Part shown: positions 21,880 through 32,149 of the stretch, one piece after another
How the letters are laid out: each line of letters opens with the position of its first letter
Position numbering within the stretch: the stretch's first letter is position 1
Assembly (NCBI GenBank): GCA_033032865.1
Contig: JAWHQI010000327.1
Location: 1,822,501-1,886,500 of the forward strand
Source: Dactylorhiza incarnata
Taxonomy: Eukaryota; Streptophyta; Magnoliopsida; Asparagales; Orchidaceae
Direction: 5' to 3'
DNA: 64,000 nt
Made by a program: the position numbers and the translations under genes
Notes under the pieces: model-generated
The model's input: the letters and a program-made list of their open reading frames with translations, nothing else
Database searches by the model: none
What the model was told of the DNA's origin: nothing

Positions 21880-23829
21880 TCAAGGATCACTCGCGGACCC
21901 TTCCTTGTCATCGTTGCTCTTCACTGGCGGGAGCGGGATGAAGAGCTCCGGGACGAAGTCTTCCAGAGTCATGTCGGCCGCATCGGCTGCTAGGAGGCCG
22001 GGCGCCTTCATCGTCTGGAAGATATAGCGAGCCGACTCGGTGGACTCCTCGCAGATTTCCTCGTCTCGCGCTCGCCGCTCTTCCTTCAGGCGGCGGGGAG
22101 AAGGGGGAACGACGGCACGGGAGAGCTCGCAATTTAGAGCTTTTAGCCCGGCAACCTCGCCCTCCAGGTCCTGTATGAGAGCATCGGCTTTTCCGGCGGC
22201 TTCGACATACTGTAAGTAAGATAAATTAGGGGAGTGAAATGGCCGAAGGAAAGGAGGGTGACGAGGTCTGGGTAACTCACCACACTGCCCTCTACGGCAA
22301 GCAGCTTCTCCTTCAGCTGTGCGTTCTCGGCAAGAAGCCCCTGATAGACCCTCGCGAGCTCCACGTTCTGAAGCTCCAGTTGCAAGCAACGCCTCCCCGT
22401 CATATGGGCGAGCTCGACAGAGCGCAACTGAGACCTCGCGCTCTCGAAAGCTAGAGTCCTCACAGTCTCGTCTTTGTAAGCCCCCGCGTCCTCGCGTCCA
22501 TAGAGGACGAACGAGAAATCAAATGCGTGACCGCTGACGGTCTCCTTCTCCACCCAGGTAGGAAGGATGGTCGAGATGTCCGCCAGGTTTGTCTCCGGCT
22601 TCCAGTTCACCAAGAGCTCACCGGTCTCATCCCGGCGCCTCTGGCCGAGACCGAAGTTATAGTGGTTGACCGGGATGGGTGGAGCGGAGGTTCTGGCAGC
22701 CTCCTGGCTGGGCTCGTCGTCCTCACCTCCCGCGGAGAGGCCGGTAAGGTCGAACTCATCGAAAGCGGCCTCGCCAGACTCCTTCCCCTTCGAGGAGGCG
22801 AGCGAGACCCGACTCTTCTTATTCTTTTTCTTCGGCGGGGATTTTGGGGGAAGGTCATGGCTACTAGAAGCACCCGATCTCTTGCGAGAGGATGGCTCAC
22901 CTGGTGTAATGGCGCCTCGCCAAGCATCCGCCCCCATGGTCGCGAGAGCAAGGGTAGCGTCGGTCTTCCGATTGCTCGCGTAGGGGGATGGATGGGGAGA
23001 TCTCGCTCGCCTGAAAAGTGTTGAAACTTCAATAAATCCGGAGTTACTTGGAATAGCAATAGTTATTGAGCGAAATCTTTACCTTCCCCAGCGAGCAATG
23101 GAAGCAGCGAGTTGAGGTTGCGGCGGAGGTGAACAGCCTCAAAGTTCTTCTTACAGAAGAACTGATAAAGGACGACGTCATGTCCTCCGAGAGTGGTGGG
23201 CCGATAGGTGGTCTCGCCGTGCTGGACTGGCGAGATCGGGATGTTGCCAAAGTTCCCCTTGACGAATAGGAACTTCTGGGCCCAGAAGTGGGCCTTGTTG
23301 ACGGTCTCGTCAACTTTAGGACCCGAACCCACGAAGTAGGCGGTCCCGTCCTTATAGGCGCGGAAGGAGAACAGCTTCCAAAAAACTGGAAGGCTGAACT
23401 CGATGTGCTCCTTGCGCAGGTAGCATGCGAAACCGGTGATCACCGCCATGGCATTAGGGGTAAGCTGACCCAAAACAACGCCGTAATGCTTGAGCACCTG
23501 GCGAGCAAAAAGAAAACCGGGATTAGCTTATATAATGAGCAAGACTTGACCTGTAGAGAATAAGAAATGAGCGAGAGCGATTATTACCTGGCGAACTTCC
23601 GGCCACAAGGGGAGACACAAGCCGACCGCGAAATGAGCGGTGGGGATGGCTAGCTCGTCGACAAGTGTCCTTTCTCGCTAGGACGGCGCGCCGCAAATGG
23701 TGGGGTGACGTAGTCGGCGACCGCGGAGAAGTATTCCTCTTCTGTCAGTTTGCAATGGAAGAAGCTATGATCAGCGAAAGCCTTAGCAATCTTTCGCCGA
23801 GCCTCCGACTCGTTAGCATCGCCGCCCAT
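21880..23829 (-). pseudogene. Spliced antisense gene A of T2 (Transposase_28-like, coiled coil)
   Basis: Four exons on the minus strand: 23829-23588, 23497-23083, about 23010-22281 and 22209-21880. Introns are 23587-23498 (GTAATA...GCCAG), 23082-23011 (GTAAAG...TTCAG) and 22280-22210 (GTGAGT...TTACAG). Exon 2 encodes LKHYGVVLGQLTPNAMAVI, typical of proteins annotated as putative gypsy-type transposon (Transposase_28-like). Exon 3 carries a basic, possibly nuclear-targeting stretch (PPKSPPKKKNKKSR) and a coiled coil (LLAENAQLKEKLLAVEG). Exon 4 ends acidic at TGA 21880-21882. Phases agree across introns 1 and 3. Intron 2 needs an acceptor five bases further in, or an indel. Exon 1 has a frameshift near 23675. 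The TATA box is at 23952-23944. The role is unknown to me; similar antisense ORFs have been described in Tat-lineage elements. Confidence 0.75.
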
Positions 23830-23943
23830 TTCAAAAAACCTGTGAGAAAGGAAGTATAGCGAGAACGGGAAGGAGCGAGAGCTCTGAAGCAGAGGAGGAA
23901 GAAGGTTGACAGTAAATGCGGTGGTTTACTCAGCTATGACAGC

Positions 23944-23952
23944 CTATTTATA
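23944..23952 (-). promoter_or_regulatory. TATA box of T2 antisense gene A
   Basis: TATAAATAG on the minus strand, about 115 bases before the ATG at 23829, so transcription would begin near 23915. The stretch 23953-24329 has no gene; it contains a run of 11 G (24100-24110). Confidence 0.6.
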
Positions 23953-24329
23953 GCAAAAGTAAAACGACGGGAAGAAGCCCAAGCGCCGGTGAGCGCGGTT
24001 AGTGAAAACATCACATCACGACCGCGGGCGAGAAAGGCCCGCAAGGTTAGTACAAGCAGCATCTTTGCGAGAACAGCACAAACAAACATAATGGCGTAAG
24101 GGGGGGGGGGCGCCGCGAGATACATTTAGCGGGAACGGAGGCTCCCCGCGAGCACAACATAGCATGAAAATGAAACGGACATGTTAGCAGCGAGCGAGAA
24201 CTAACAAAAAGCTAATAACAATTATTATCAGACGGAACAAAGCCAATAAATAAGTTGCAAGTTATTGCGAGATTGTCTAGAATAGCGGCACTCGTTAACA
24301 GGTAATAAGAGTTCGCGACAACATAGAAG

Positions 24330-25452
24330 CTAGCAAGAATCATGGGGCAACCATTTCCACCTACCCCCACCTCGTGACCCGGAACACGGCGGTACCCTAG
24401 AATTATAGTAATCCTCGGTTGCGCGGCGCTCCCGGTCAATGAGGAAGGCGTAATCCCTCATCCTTGGTATATGCACCTCCGGCGTCGTGACGTTCTCATC
24501 ATGATCGCGTTGTCTCGCAGCCCGGAGCCTCGTACACTCTTCCATCAATACAGCATGCCTATTCTCGGCGGCTTCTCTGTCCCGTCTTGCCTGCATGTTG
24601 AGGTCCAGCAGCATCCGACCATGTTTTCTAAGCAACTCTGCGGCTCATTGTTTCATCGTCTCAGGATCTCGCGGATCCCCTAAGAAGTCTTCCACTTGGT
24701 CAGGAAAGGGGGACATCTCGTCGTCGCCCAACTCGGAATCGGTAGGTGGATTTTCAGAATTCTCTGTGAAGTATTACGGAAAGGTTAGATAGCGCGCTTG
24801 AGTTCGCGCAGGGCAAGGGGCCATCGGAATGCTTACCCAGAGGGGGGAGAGAAGTCCCAGGGCGGTCCTGGAAGACGTTACCATAGTGGGGATAGAGAGA
24901 TTTGCCCAGACCAGGAGGGTAGGCAGCGTTGTTGATAGGAGGGATATTTGGCCGGGAGGATGCGGAGACGGATGCGGAGACGGAGGCCGCAATGCCTGGC
25001 GAGCCGGGGACTTCCGGGGCGAGACTGTAAGAAGCAGAGAATGAAGGTCAGATAGTTGACAAAAGAAGAAGTCAATATGCGAGATTAAGGGCATACCCGC
25101 GGCATTCTTGCCAGCGAGATCCGTGTCCGCTGGCGGACTTTTGCGAGACCCACCAGCAGGTTCGTCAGCGTCCTCGTTTGGCAAAGCATCCTGCAAATAG
25201 GCATGAATCACGGGCAAACTTATTTACTTAAGCTAGAGGGATAGCTCATACCTTCTCGTGGGGACGGTTATCCGGGGAAGAGTCCAGCAGCACGGCGCCA
25301 TCCCCGATTTGGCAAGTCGCCTTCTCCTTCTTAGTCTTCGGCGACTGAGCGGGAGGCGGCCGATTCATCCAGGCCGGGACCCTGGTCGGGGAGGGTAGCC
25401 CGCCGGATCTTATAGCCCTCAAGCGAGCCTCAGCTTCTTCGGAAAGCGACAT
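24330..25452 (-). pseudogene. Spliced antisense gene B of T2 (coiled-coil protein)
   Basis: Exon 1 runs 25452-25252 (MSLSEEAEARLRAIRSGG ... PHEK). Exon 2 is 25190-25097 and exon 3 is 25024-24837, rich in PSPHPSPHPP. The last exon runs from 24763 to 24330. Introns 25251-25191, 25096-25025 and 24836-24764 start GT and end AG (TTGCAG, TTACAG, TCACAG). The last exon encodes an acidic stretch, is broken by TGA after ETMKQ, and continues as a coiled coil (LNMQARRDREAAENRHAV). Phase is consistent through exon 3 but one base off at exon 4. The partner in T1 is at 14277-14951. I do not recognise a function. Confidence 0.6.
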
Positions 25453-25526
25453 CTCCTGGCAGCTACAGTACGGGGCAAAAAGAAGGAAAAGGAAGTGGCG
25501 GCGCGCGCCACTAAGGACTCGGGACG

Positions 25527-25535
25527 ATATTTATA
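25527..25535 (-). promoter_or_regulatory. TATA box of T2 antisense gene B
   Basis: TATAAATAT on the minus strand, 75 bases before the ATG at 25452. It shares the core CTATAAATA with the promoters of both antisense A genes. Confidence 0.6.
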
Positions 25536-25631
25536 GCCCTCAGGGTGGGCCCTACCAAAGATTCCTGACAGATCATCAAGGGGCTGGCGAATACCAGGGG
25601 TTGGATGTTTCTTCGCGAGCCTAAATAGCCT

Positions 25632-25649
25632 CGCGAAGAGCGGGGATTG
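25632..25649 (+). promoter_or_regulatory. Polypurine tract of T2
   Basis: CGCGAAGAGCGGGGATT lies directly before the 3' LTR start TGTACAACCCC. It is purine-rich and correctly placed to prime plus-strand synthesis. Confidence 0.6.
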
Positions 25650-27057
25650 TGTACAACCCCAATATTCGGCAGGCGAGGAGGCACGGTTAAAGGAGGAAAC
25701 AAGATGAAGTAATAAGAGAGGAAGGCCTTAGGGCCAAAGACCTCACGAGAGAGACCTTGGAGAAGTCTCTCTCGGAGGGCTCACTGAGAGGCGAGCGAAA
25801 AGGGTCGGCGAGATAAATGCTCGCAGGCAGTTTGAGGAAGTTTTCTGAGTTCGGCGAAAGGAGTGCAGCGTTCGATGAACTCTCTCGTGTTCATCGAGCT
25901 CACCTGACTTCGTCGAGCTCGCCCCTGTTCGGCGAAATCATCAGCAGTCGACGAAATGTTCTATGCTCATTAAAGCCAAAGGGACGGTCTCGCAAGAGGA
26001 GTCGCGAGATCCAGACCTCGGCAGATATCTTCAAAGGACTGGGCCAAGCGAGGGCCGACAAACAATTACTTCGCAAGCCGCTGGTAGAAGAGACATATGT
26101 TCAGTAAAGAGGTGTTCAGCGAAATATGTTCAGTGCGCGACAAAGTCTATAGGCGATCTCGCAGGAAGGCTCGCGAGTTTAGAGCCTCAGCATCCAGCGA
26201 GCTCAATTCTGCGTTCGACGAATGTCGAACGGAGCTCAACATTCGTTGGACGGCGCCCGACGAACAAAATATATTCTATAGCAGCGCTCGACAAATTACA
26301 GCAGGGAAGCAGCGGTCGTCAAACCGCCCGTCTCAACGGACAGCGAACAACTTAACGTTCGGAATCCGTCGACCTCGTCTGTGATCGGCGAAGTGACCTG
26401 CGTTCGACGAAAGCTGTGTTGAGCTCGACAAAGTCAGGAGGCGGTCTCGCAGGAAGGCTCGCGAGACCGGACCTCGGCAGATACCGCCAGAATGGGCCAG
26501 CGAGGTCCTCGCAGGGTGATCGCCTAGGAGAGGCATCGCGAGCGGGACTCGCGAGAGGGCTCGCGAGAGCTTCGGCAGTAGTGCTCTCGCAGCTTCTTGC
26601 CCATAGGTTGATGAGGCAAAATTACCTCTTTTAGCCTTGGTGGTCTGCCTCTAGCCTCTCCAAACAGCGGAATTTGGCTGTTAGCAGACCAATTTGGGGT
26701 GCGGATAGTAAAATCAAAAGGCGTAATCCTGCTATCTGTAGGCCAGATCAGAAAACCTATAAATAAGACCTAAAGGGCACCTTTGGAGAGGACTTCACTT
26801 CAGCTTCTCCCTCCTCAGGCTTTCTTTGGTTAGCATTTCCAGAGCTCTCCAAGGTGCCCGAGTCTTAGCTTTGGCTTGGGAGGGGAAGCGCTCAACGATC
26901 TTCCGGGTTAGTGGAGGGACCTCCTCGCTGTGACTAAGGTCTTAGTCATTTTTCTAGTCTTCAGTCTACCTTCTTCGAGGGATCAGTTAGGGCTAGCTAC
27001 CCCTCATTTCGGTGAGGGACGCGAGCTCCACAAGAGGCTGAGAAATCGGTTTCAACA
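25650..27057 (+). mobile_element. 3' LTR of T2
   Basis: Partner of 16194-17600, 1408 bp, starting TGTACAACCCC and ending GTTTCAACA. The TATA box is at 26758-26765. Differences from the 5' LTR are mostly C/T and G/A changes. Confidence 0.9.
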
Positions 27058-28037
27058 CCACCCGGTGGTAACTTTTGGAAACTTCCCGTCTGCAGTTGAT
27101 TGAGGAGCAGATTTGGAAGGAGATAGTGGCTGAAGGAAGGATATCTCGCTATCGCGGGGCATTAGCGTTATCGCGGCGCGCTAGTGTTTGGCGCTCAAAT
27201 GTTGCCTAAACTACCACGATCCGTGTGCTTCATTGCCTAATGTGGATACCGCGGGAGAGTAGTACTACCACAGGCGGTAGTGGTTGATTCTATAAAAAGT
27301 CGCGCACCTCCTTCGTTGGTGCTTGTTGTAACAGAAGGAATTGAAGTCATATATTCAAAGCACTCGTGAGAGCCTTCTCCAAGCAGCCCGAAGAACTCCG
27401 TCAACGTTCGTGAACGTAAAGAACTTGAAGACCAATACGATCGTATCTACATCGACATCAAGTTCTACTTTTGAGGGAGTTTCTAGTTTGTGTTTTGTTT
27501 TATTTTCTAATTGTAACCTCTATATATTTTATTCGGTAGAGGAATTCGCAACACGGCGACTAGGGCCTTGCGGGGACTAGGGGAATTCGCCACACGGCGA
27601 CTAGGTCTGGGTAGGACTTAGGGAGTAATTTGCCTCGTGTTGGCGACTAGGTCTAGGGAGTAGAACTAGGGGGTGCTCGAGGCCTTTCTGGGATATGAAG
27701 GCTAGAGCGGCTTGAGGCCATATCTGGGGAGAGATCGGCTAAAGTCAACCGGTTCGTGGGGATACGAGTCAGTATAGAAAACAAAAAGAGTTTTCATATT
27801 ATTCGCTTCGATTTCTAGCGTCATTGAAATCAGATTTTATAATCAACTTTATAAATGATAATCTTGTCTTTTCTTATTTAATAAAATTGATATCATTTCT
27901 AATTTCATTATCTCTTTACTTTTGATTTAACTTACTTCGACCAAAATATCAAAAGTTTTTTATTAAAGCTTAAAGTTTTTAAAACCCTTATTCACCCCCC
28001 CCCCCCCCCCCTCTAAGGGCGCTACAGATCCAACGCA

Positions 28038-29810
28038 CTTACGGGATGAGAATCGACGTTGGTTGAGGTCATATGAATCTGTGTATAGCCTAGGTTGATA
28101 GTGAGGTCGTGTCGATTTGTGATTTGTGCCTGTAGAGGAACGTGAGTGGCGATGAAAGAATTGGAAAATAAATCAATAATGAGGCTTAGTTGATTTTAGA
28201 TGTTTTGTCTCGCGAATCATTGTCATAATTATCGGCGTTGGGTGACAAGCTCCAAGTTTGGGAAAAATATCATATAGAGCGATAATGTTTTATAGAGTAT
28301 GTGGTGGAAACTCTTACGCATTATATCGATCGTAATATTAATGAAATTATCGCAGGTGACATTTTGGAATTAATTGGTCAAATCCCTCCTAATCGGGTTT
28401 TGAGCGGAGGTTGTTATGTGAGCACTCTTTATGGAATTATCCGTAAGATATCGAGTTTGAACTCGTAGGTGTTTGATGCCATCTAGTGGCTTAATGGTGT
28501 TGAATGATCACTTGTAACATGTTTTGCTTCTGTTTTGATTATGTGATGTTTGCTTCTGATTAAGTGAACGGGATGAGGTAAAGTCAAACCCGCATCGTGT
28601 TGGTGAAACGACGATCTGAGCAACAGGAACAGACTTAACCGAACCCTTACCCTGGATGTGGCAGCATGTGGTGGATCCCTTTTATATGTTGTACCATGGG
28701 AGAGACTGTGAGTCTGGCGATAGTCCGGACAGGTGAGATGCTCAGGGGACTTGGAGTTGTGTGCTCCTAGTCTTTGTTGGAGTGTCTTGAGTGCACTACT
28801 TGTGTTTGGGCCTTTGGACCATAGTTCCTGCTTTGAGGACATATGTCTAGTAGGCCCTTTTCACGTTTGCTCTGATGGTTATAGGTTTGACCCTCCTGTC
28901 GCTACGTTTAAGAGCGTGGGGCAAACTAGACTTATGTCACTTCTGATAAAATAGTTGTGTAGCTCGGCATAAAAGGGCGTGTGAGTATGACGTGTCGTGT
29001 ACATAGCGAGAGAGCGTCATCGTGCGTTATGTTGTGGTTTCGGGTTTCATAATATAGGATCTACTGGTGCGACCCTTGGTGACTAGTTGGTTACCGCCTT
29101 GAATGTGGAGTTTGGATGTTGCTTGTTATGGTTTCAGTAGCCTAGGACATGCTAGTCCGCTACTAGGAATAGAGTGCACGAGTAGAGCATTTAGTCTTTA
29201 GCCCTGGTGTGCATATAGACCCCCTTTACTTTCATGCTCAACTTAGAAACATGTTTGATGATTGTGTCGTATACTTGTCTGTCTGCTGCTGTGTTTTATT
29301 TGCATGTTGTGATGCGCTGATCTGTAGTACTCCTGCTCCCCGGGATCGACTAGGATGTCGGGGAGAGGGAGATTATTAAATAGTGATTGGTCAGCTCCGG
29401 CTGACCCTTGTTTTTCGCTTGTTTATACTTGGTTGTAGGAACGTGCACGCATTGGAAGTGCTTGCTGCCAAATAAGAAATGAGCGTGGTGGTTTAGCTTG
29501 CTGCTTGGTTTTCAAGTGTTTATATGCATAGCTAGTTTTGGGACCTGCGAGTCTCTTTTGAGAGATTGTTCCTATTTCTTTTATTTCATTTCTTCTACTT
29601 ATTACGATGTAAATTTATTAATGGACTGCATATTGTAGTAGACATTCATTTCCAGGGTTTGGTTTATTTTAGCTTTCGTTTATTTTAATGCGCACTCTGA
29701 GATGGATGGTTGTTGATTATCATTTATTAATACTTCTGTTTGTATAAGTTGTAGCGTGTGGGGCCCGAACGAACCCATAACATACGGTGAATTATAAGTA
29801 GGGTGTTACA
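28038..29810 (+). mobile_element. Truncated Del/Tekay-like LTR
   Basis: Gene-free stretch ending GTAGGGTGTTACA at 29810 after GTGTGGGGCCCGAACGAACC. This is the same type of 3' end as the LTRs of element Y (...GGGGTGTTACA after GGCGTGGGGCCCCGG). It also has the dyad GGTCAGCTCCGGCTGACC near 29388, matching GGTCAGCTTTAGCTGACC in the Y LTRs. No internal region is attached and the 5' end is not clear. 29811-30076 shows no gene or repeat that I can identify. Confidence 0.55.
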
Positions 29811-30079
29811 CATGGCCACACGTGGAACGTGCGTCACTATGATGTCAAACTTCATAATTCCATGAAATATATGTTCGCAATTAGATCTCATAGCAAAAAT
29901 CAATTATAATCATCACTTCAGATAGAGCTCTCACCCTATGTCTACATTAGTCCTCCATGTTTTACACCTAGTGATCACTCCTTCAAAGCCATACGAGCTA
30001 TTTAAATCCCTTGCAAGCATAAATGGGTTTGATTTCTGAGGGGTGAATAAGCAATAAAGTGTAGGGTGAGAGGGCATTA

Positions 30080-31550
30080 ATATGATTCTGTTCGTTTGGC
30101 AGGAAATGAGATGTAGGAATTGGAATTGGCCAAATTTCGATTCTCGTAGGAATTGGAATTGAAATCAATTTCAATTCTGTTGTTCGGCTGAATGCAGGAT
30201 CTTTGTCATAAGAATTGAAATTAGTAATTTCATTGTTCTGTTGCATATTGAAATTCAGTCAATGGAATTCATATTTACACACACTAAAACATAGTTTTCT
30301 TCAAGGTCATCAGAAATGAAGAAATCTAAGTTTGGCGCGAATTTTTTCACTCGGGAACGCATTTTTCAGCCTGACACCCATTTTTCGCCGCGGCGTGCAA
30401 TTTCTGCCTGAGCGCACATTGTTTCCTCATGGGCGTGCACTTTCTCCATGGTGCCTATTATTCGCCCGGCTGAGAAAATGTGCACCCGGATGAAAAATGC
30501 ACACCCGGGAAAAAAGCGCGACTTGGGGAAAAATGCGCATCGTGGCGAAAAATTCGCGGTCGGGCAAAAAATGCGCGACCGGCAAAAAATGCGTGCCCTG
30601 ACGAAAAATTTGTGCACAGTAAAAAATGCGCGCGCGTGTAGAAAATATGCGCCCAAGCGGAAAAGCGCACCAGGACGGAAAATATGCGTCATGACAAAAA
30701 ATGTGCGTCGTGGCAAAAAATGCGCGCCCAGACGAAAAATGCGCTCCAGGGCAGAAGAATGCGTGCCCGGGCGAAAAATGCTTGCCCGGGCGAAAAATGC
30801 ACACCCAGTCGAAAAAATGCATGCTCGAGCAAGAAATGTGCGCCCTGGCGGAATATGCTCGCCCCGACGGAATATGCGCAACCCGGTGGAATATGCGCGC
30901 CCCGACAGAAAAATGCTAACCCGGGCGGAAAATGTGTGTCGGTGCCGAAAATGCGCGCCCGCGCGAAGATTACGTGCTCGAGCGAAGAATGCGCGCTCAG
31001 GCGAAGAATGTGTGCACGCGCGACGAATGCGCTCACGCGCGAAAAATGCATGCTCGGGCGAAAAATGCATGCCCGATCAAAAATATGTGCGCCCAGATGA
31101 AAAATACGCGCTCGGGCGAAAAATACGTGACCGGACGGAATATACGCTCCCGAGCTGAAAAATGCGCGCTCGGGCTAGAAATGCGCGATCAGGCTGAAAA
31201 TGCGCTCTCGGGCAAAAAATGCAAGCTCGAGCGAAATATTCGTGCTCGAAAAATTCGCTCCCCGGCGAAAAATGCGCGCCCCAACGAAAAATGCGCTCTC
31301 GGGCGAACAACACAGTTGGCGTCTAAATCTTTTTAAGAGAGTCGGGAGCGAACTGGTACGGGTGGAAATCACAAATGAAAACCTCATGAGGTCGGAATTG
31401 AGGGAGACGTGTTTCTTCTGTAATCAATTCCTATGGGAATTGAAATGAATTCCAAATCCGAGGTGATTTTATGGCCGCCGAACGTTGGAATTTGAATTAT
31501 CAATTGAATTCCAATTCCAACGCTCCAATTCCGACTTAACGAACAAACCC
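30080..31550. mobile_element. Probable Harbinger-type non-autonomous DNA transposon
   Basis: The ends are inverted copies of a motif containing TGTTCGTT followed by GGAATTGG-rich sequence (left about 30089-30180, right about 31420-31550). TTA occurs just outside both ends (30077-30079 and 31551-31553), fitting the 3-bp TTA target duplication of PIF/Harbinger elements. The left end is imperfect. The interior is a minisatellite and no transposase is present. Confidence 0.5.
30440..31320. repeat. Minisatellite of about 20-bp units
   Basis: About 40 degenerate units of the form GGGCGAAAAATGCGCGCCC, spaced 19-21 bp. Variants read GGAATATGCGC or GAAGAATGCGC. Open frames of up to 236 codons run through it on both strands because the unit rarely contains a stop in some phases. 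They look like repeat artefacts, not genes. Confidence 0.85.
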
Positions 31551-31576
31551 TTAGGTGAGGTTAGACTTTCAAGAAT

Positions 31577-31685
31577 GACGGTTCATAACCATCGTGTTCT
31601 CGACCGCCACCGCCGTGCCAAACGGACCCTACGAGTCCGTTTGGCACGACGGTGGCGATCTTGAACGTGGTGGTTACGAACCGTC
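31577..31685. repeat. 109-bp foldback (inverted repeat) element
   Basis: Two arms of about 50 bp, beginning GACGGTTCATAACC and ending GGTTACGAACCGTC, pair with roughly eight mismatches around the centre CCCTACGAGTCCG. A diverged single arm recurs at about 31845-31900. It may be a MITE or a foldback remnant. The rest of 31686-32149 shows nothing else I can identify. Confidence 0.7.
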
Positions 31686-32149
31686 GACCGTTTGGCACGG
31701 TGTTTTTGCTCCGGTGAGTTTGGACAAAAGCACCACTGTCATGTGCATGTGTTTGAAATAACAAAGGTTATGACGGCCACAAAGAAAAAAAATTAACATA
31801 AAAATGGATGGAGTTCCTTAAGTCAGGTCTAAAGTTCACGAACGACGGTTCATAAATACCGCGTCCACGATCGCCATGGGCCGTGTCAAGCTGACCCTAA
31901 GTGATGTCTTCCTTAATTTAATCAAAGAACAAATCGTGATTAAACATATAATAAATATAAATAATATAAAATAAAAAGTCAAATAAAAAATATTTTTTAC
32001 ATGGAACATCGATTAGATCTTCACCGTTGAAAGTGCGAAATCCAAGCCGCATGATCATCCATGTAGAACGATCGCCGACGTCGGTGCATGAGAAGGATGG
32101 AGTCGCTGATCACGAAGATGGAGAAACTGGTAAAATGGTTGAGACTGGG

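Larger units (their letters stand above)
16194..27057 (+). mobile_element. Complete non-autonomous Tat-type element T2
   Basis: This 10.9-kb element is bounded by LTRs of 1407 bp (16194-17600) and 1408 bp (25650-27057). Flanking 5-mers are CCGCC and CCACC, a target duplication differing by one G/A change. Order: LTR, gag-protease, linker fused to the last codons of integrase, a 95-bp tandem array, two antisense genes, polypurine tract, LTR. RT, both RNase H domains and the integrase core are absent. LTR identity looks like roughly 95 percent by eye, so the insertion is fairly recent. It must have been mobilised in trans by an autonomous relative. Confidence 0.9.
15419..28037 (+). mobile_element. 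3' LTR of copia C2, split by T2
   Basis: The LTR starts TGTTAGAACATGC at 15419, runs to 16193, is interrupted by T2 (16194-27057), and continues 27058 to about 28037. It ends near a run of 17 C (27995-28011) followed by TCTAAGGGCGC. The rejoined length is about 1.75 kb. Both halves share the words CTACCGC and GCGGCGC. The left half holds an array of TTCGACGAA words at about 15690-16015. A TATA-like TCTATAAAAAGTCGC lies near 27290, so transcription would start in the right half. The last bases are uncertain by about 6 bp. Confidence 0.7.

Noticed and set aside
28483..28842. 119-codon minus-strand frame as a host gene
   Set aside because: Lies inside an LTR-like fragment, has no recognisable domain, and no conserved neighbours.
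30448..31158. Open frames of up to 236 codons rich in R, K, C and A
   Set aside because: They run through a 20-bp minisatellite on both strands and simply repeat the unit in shifting phase. No domain, no start context.
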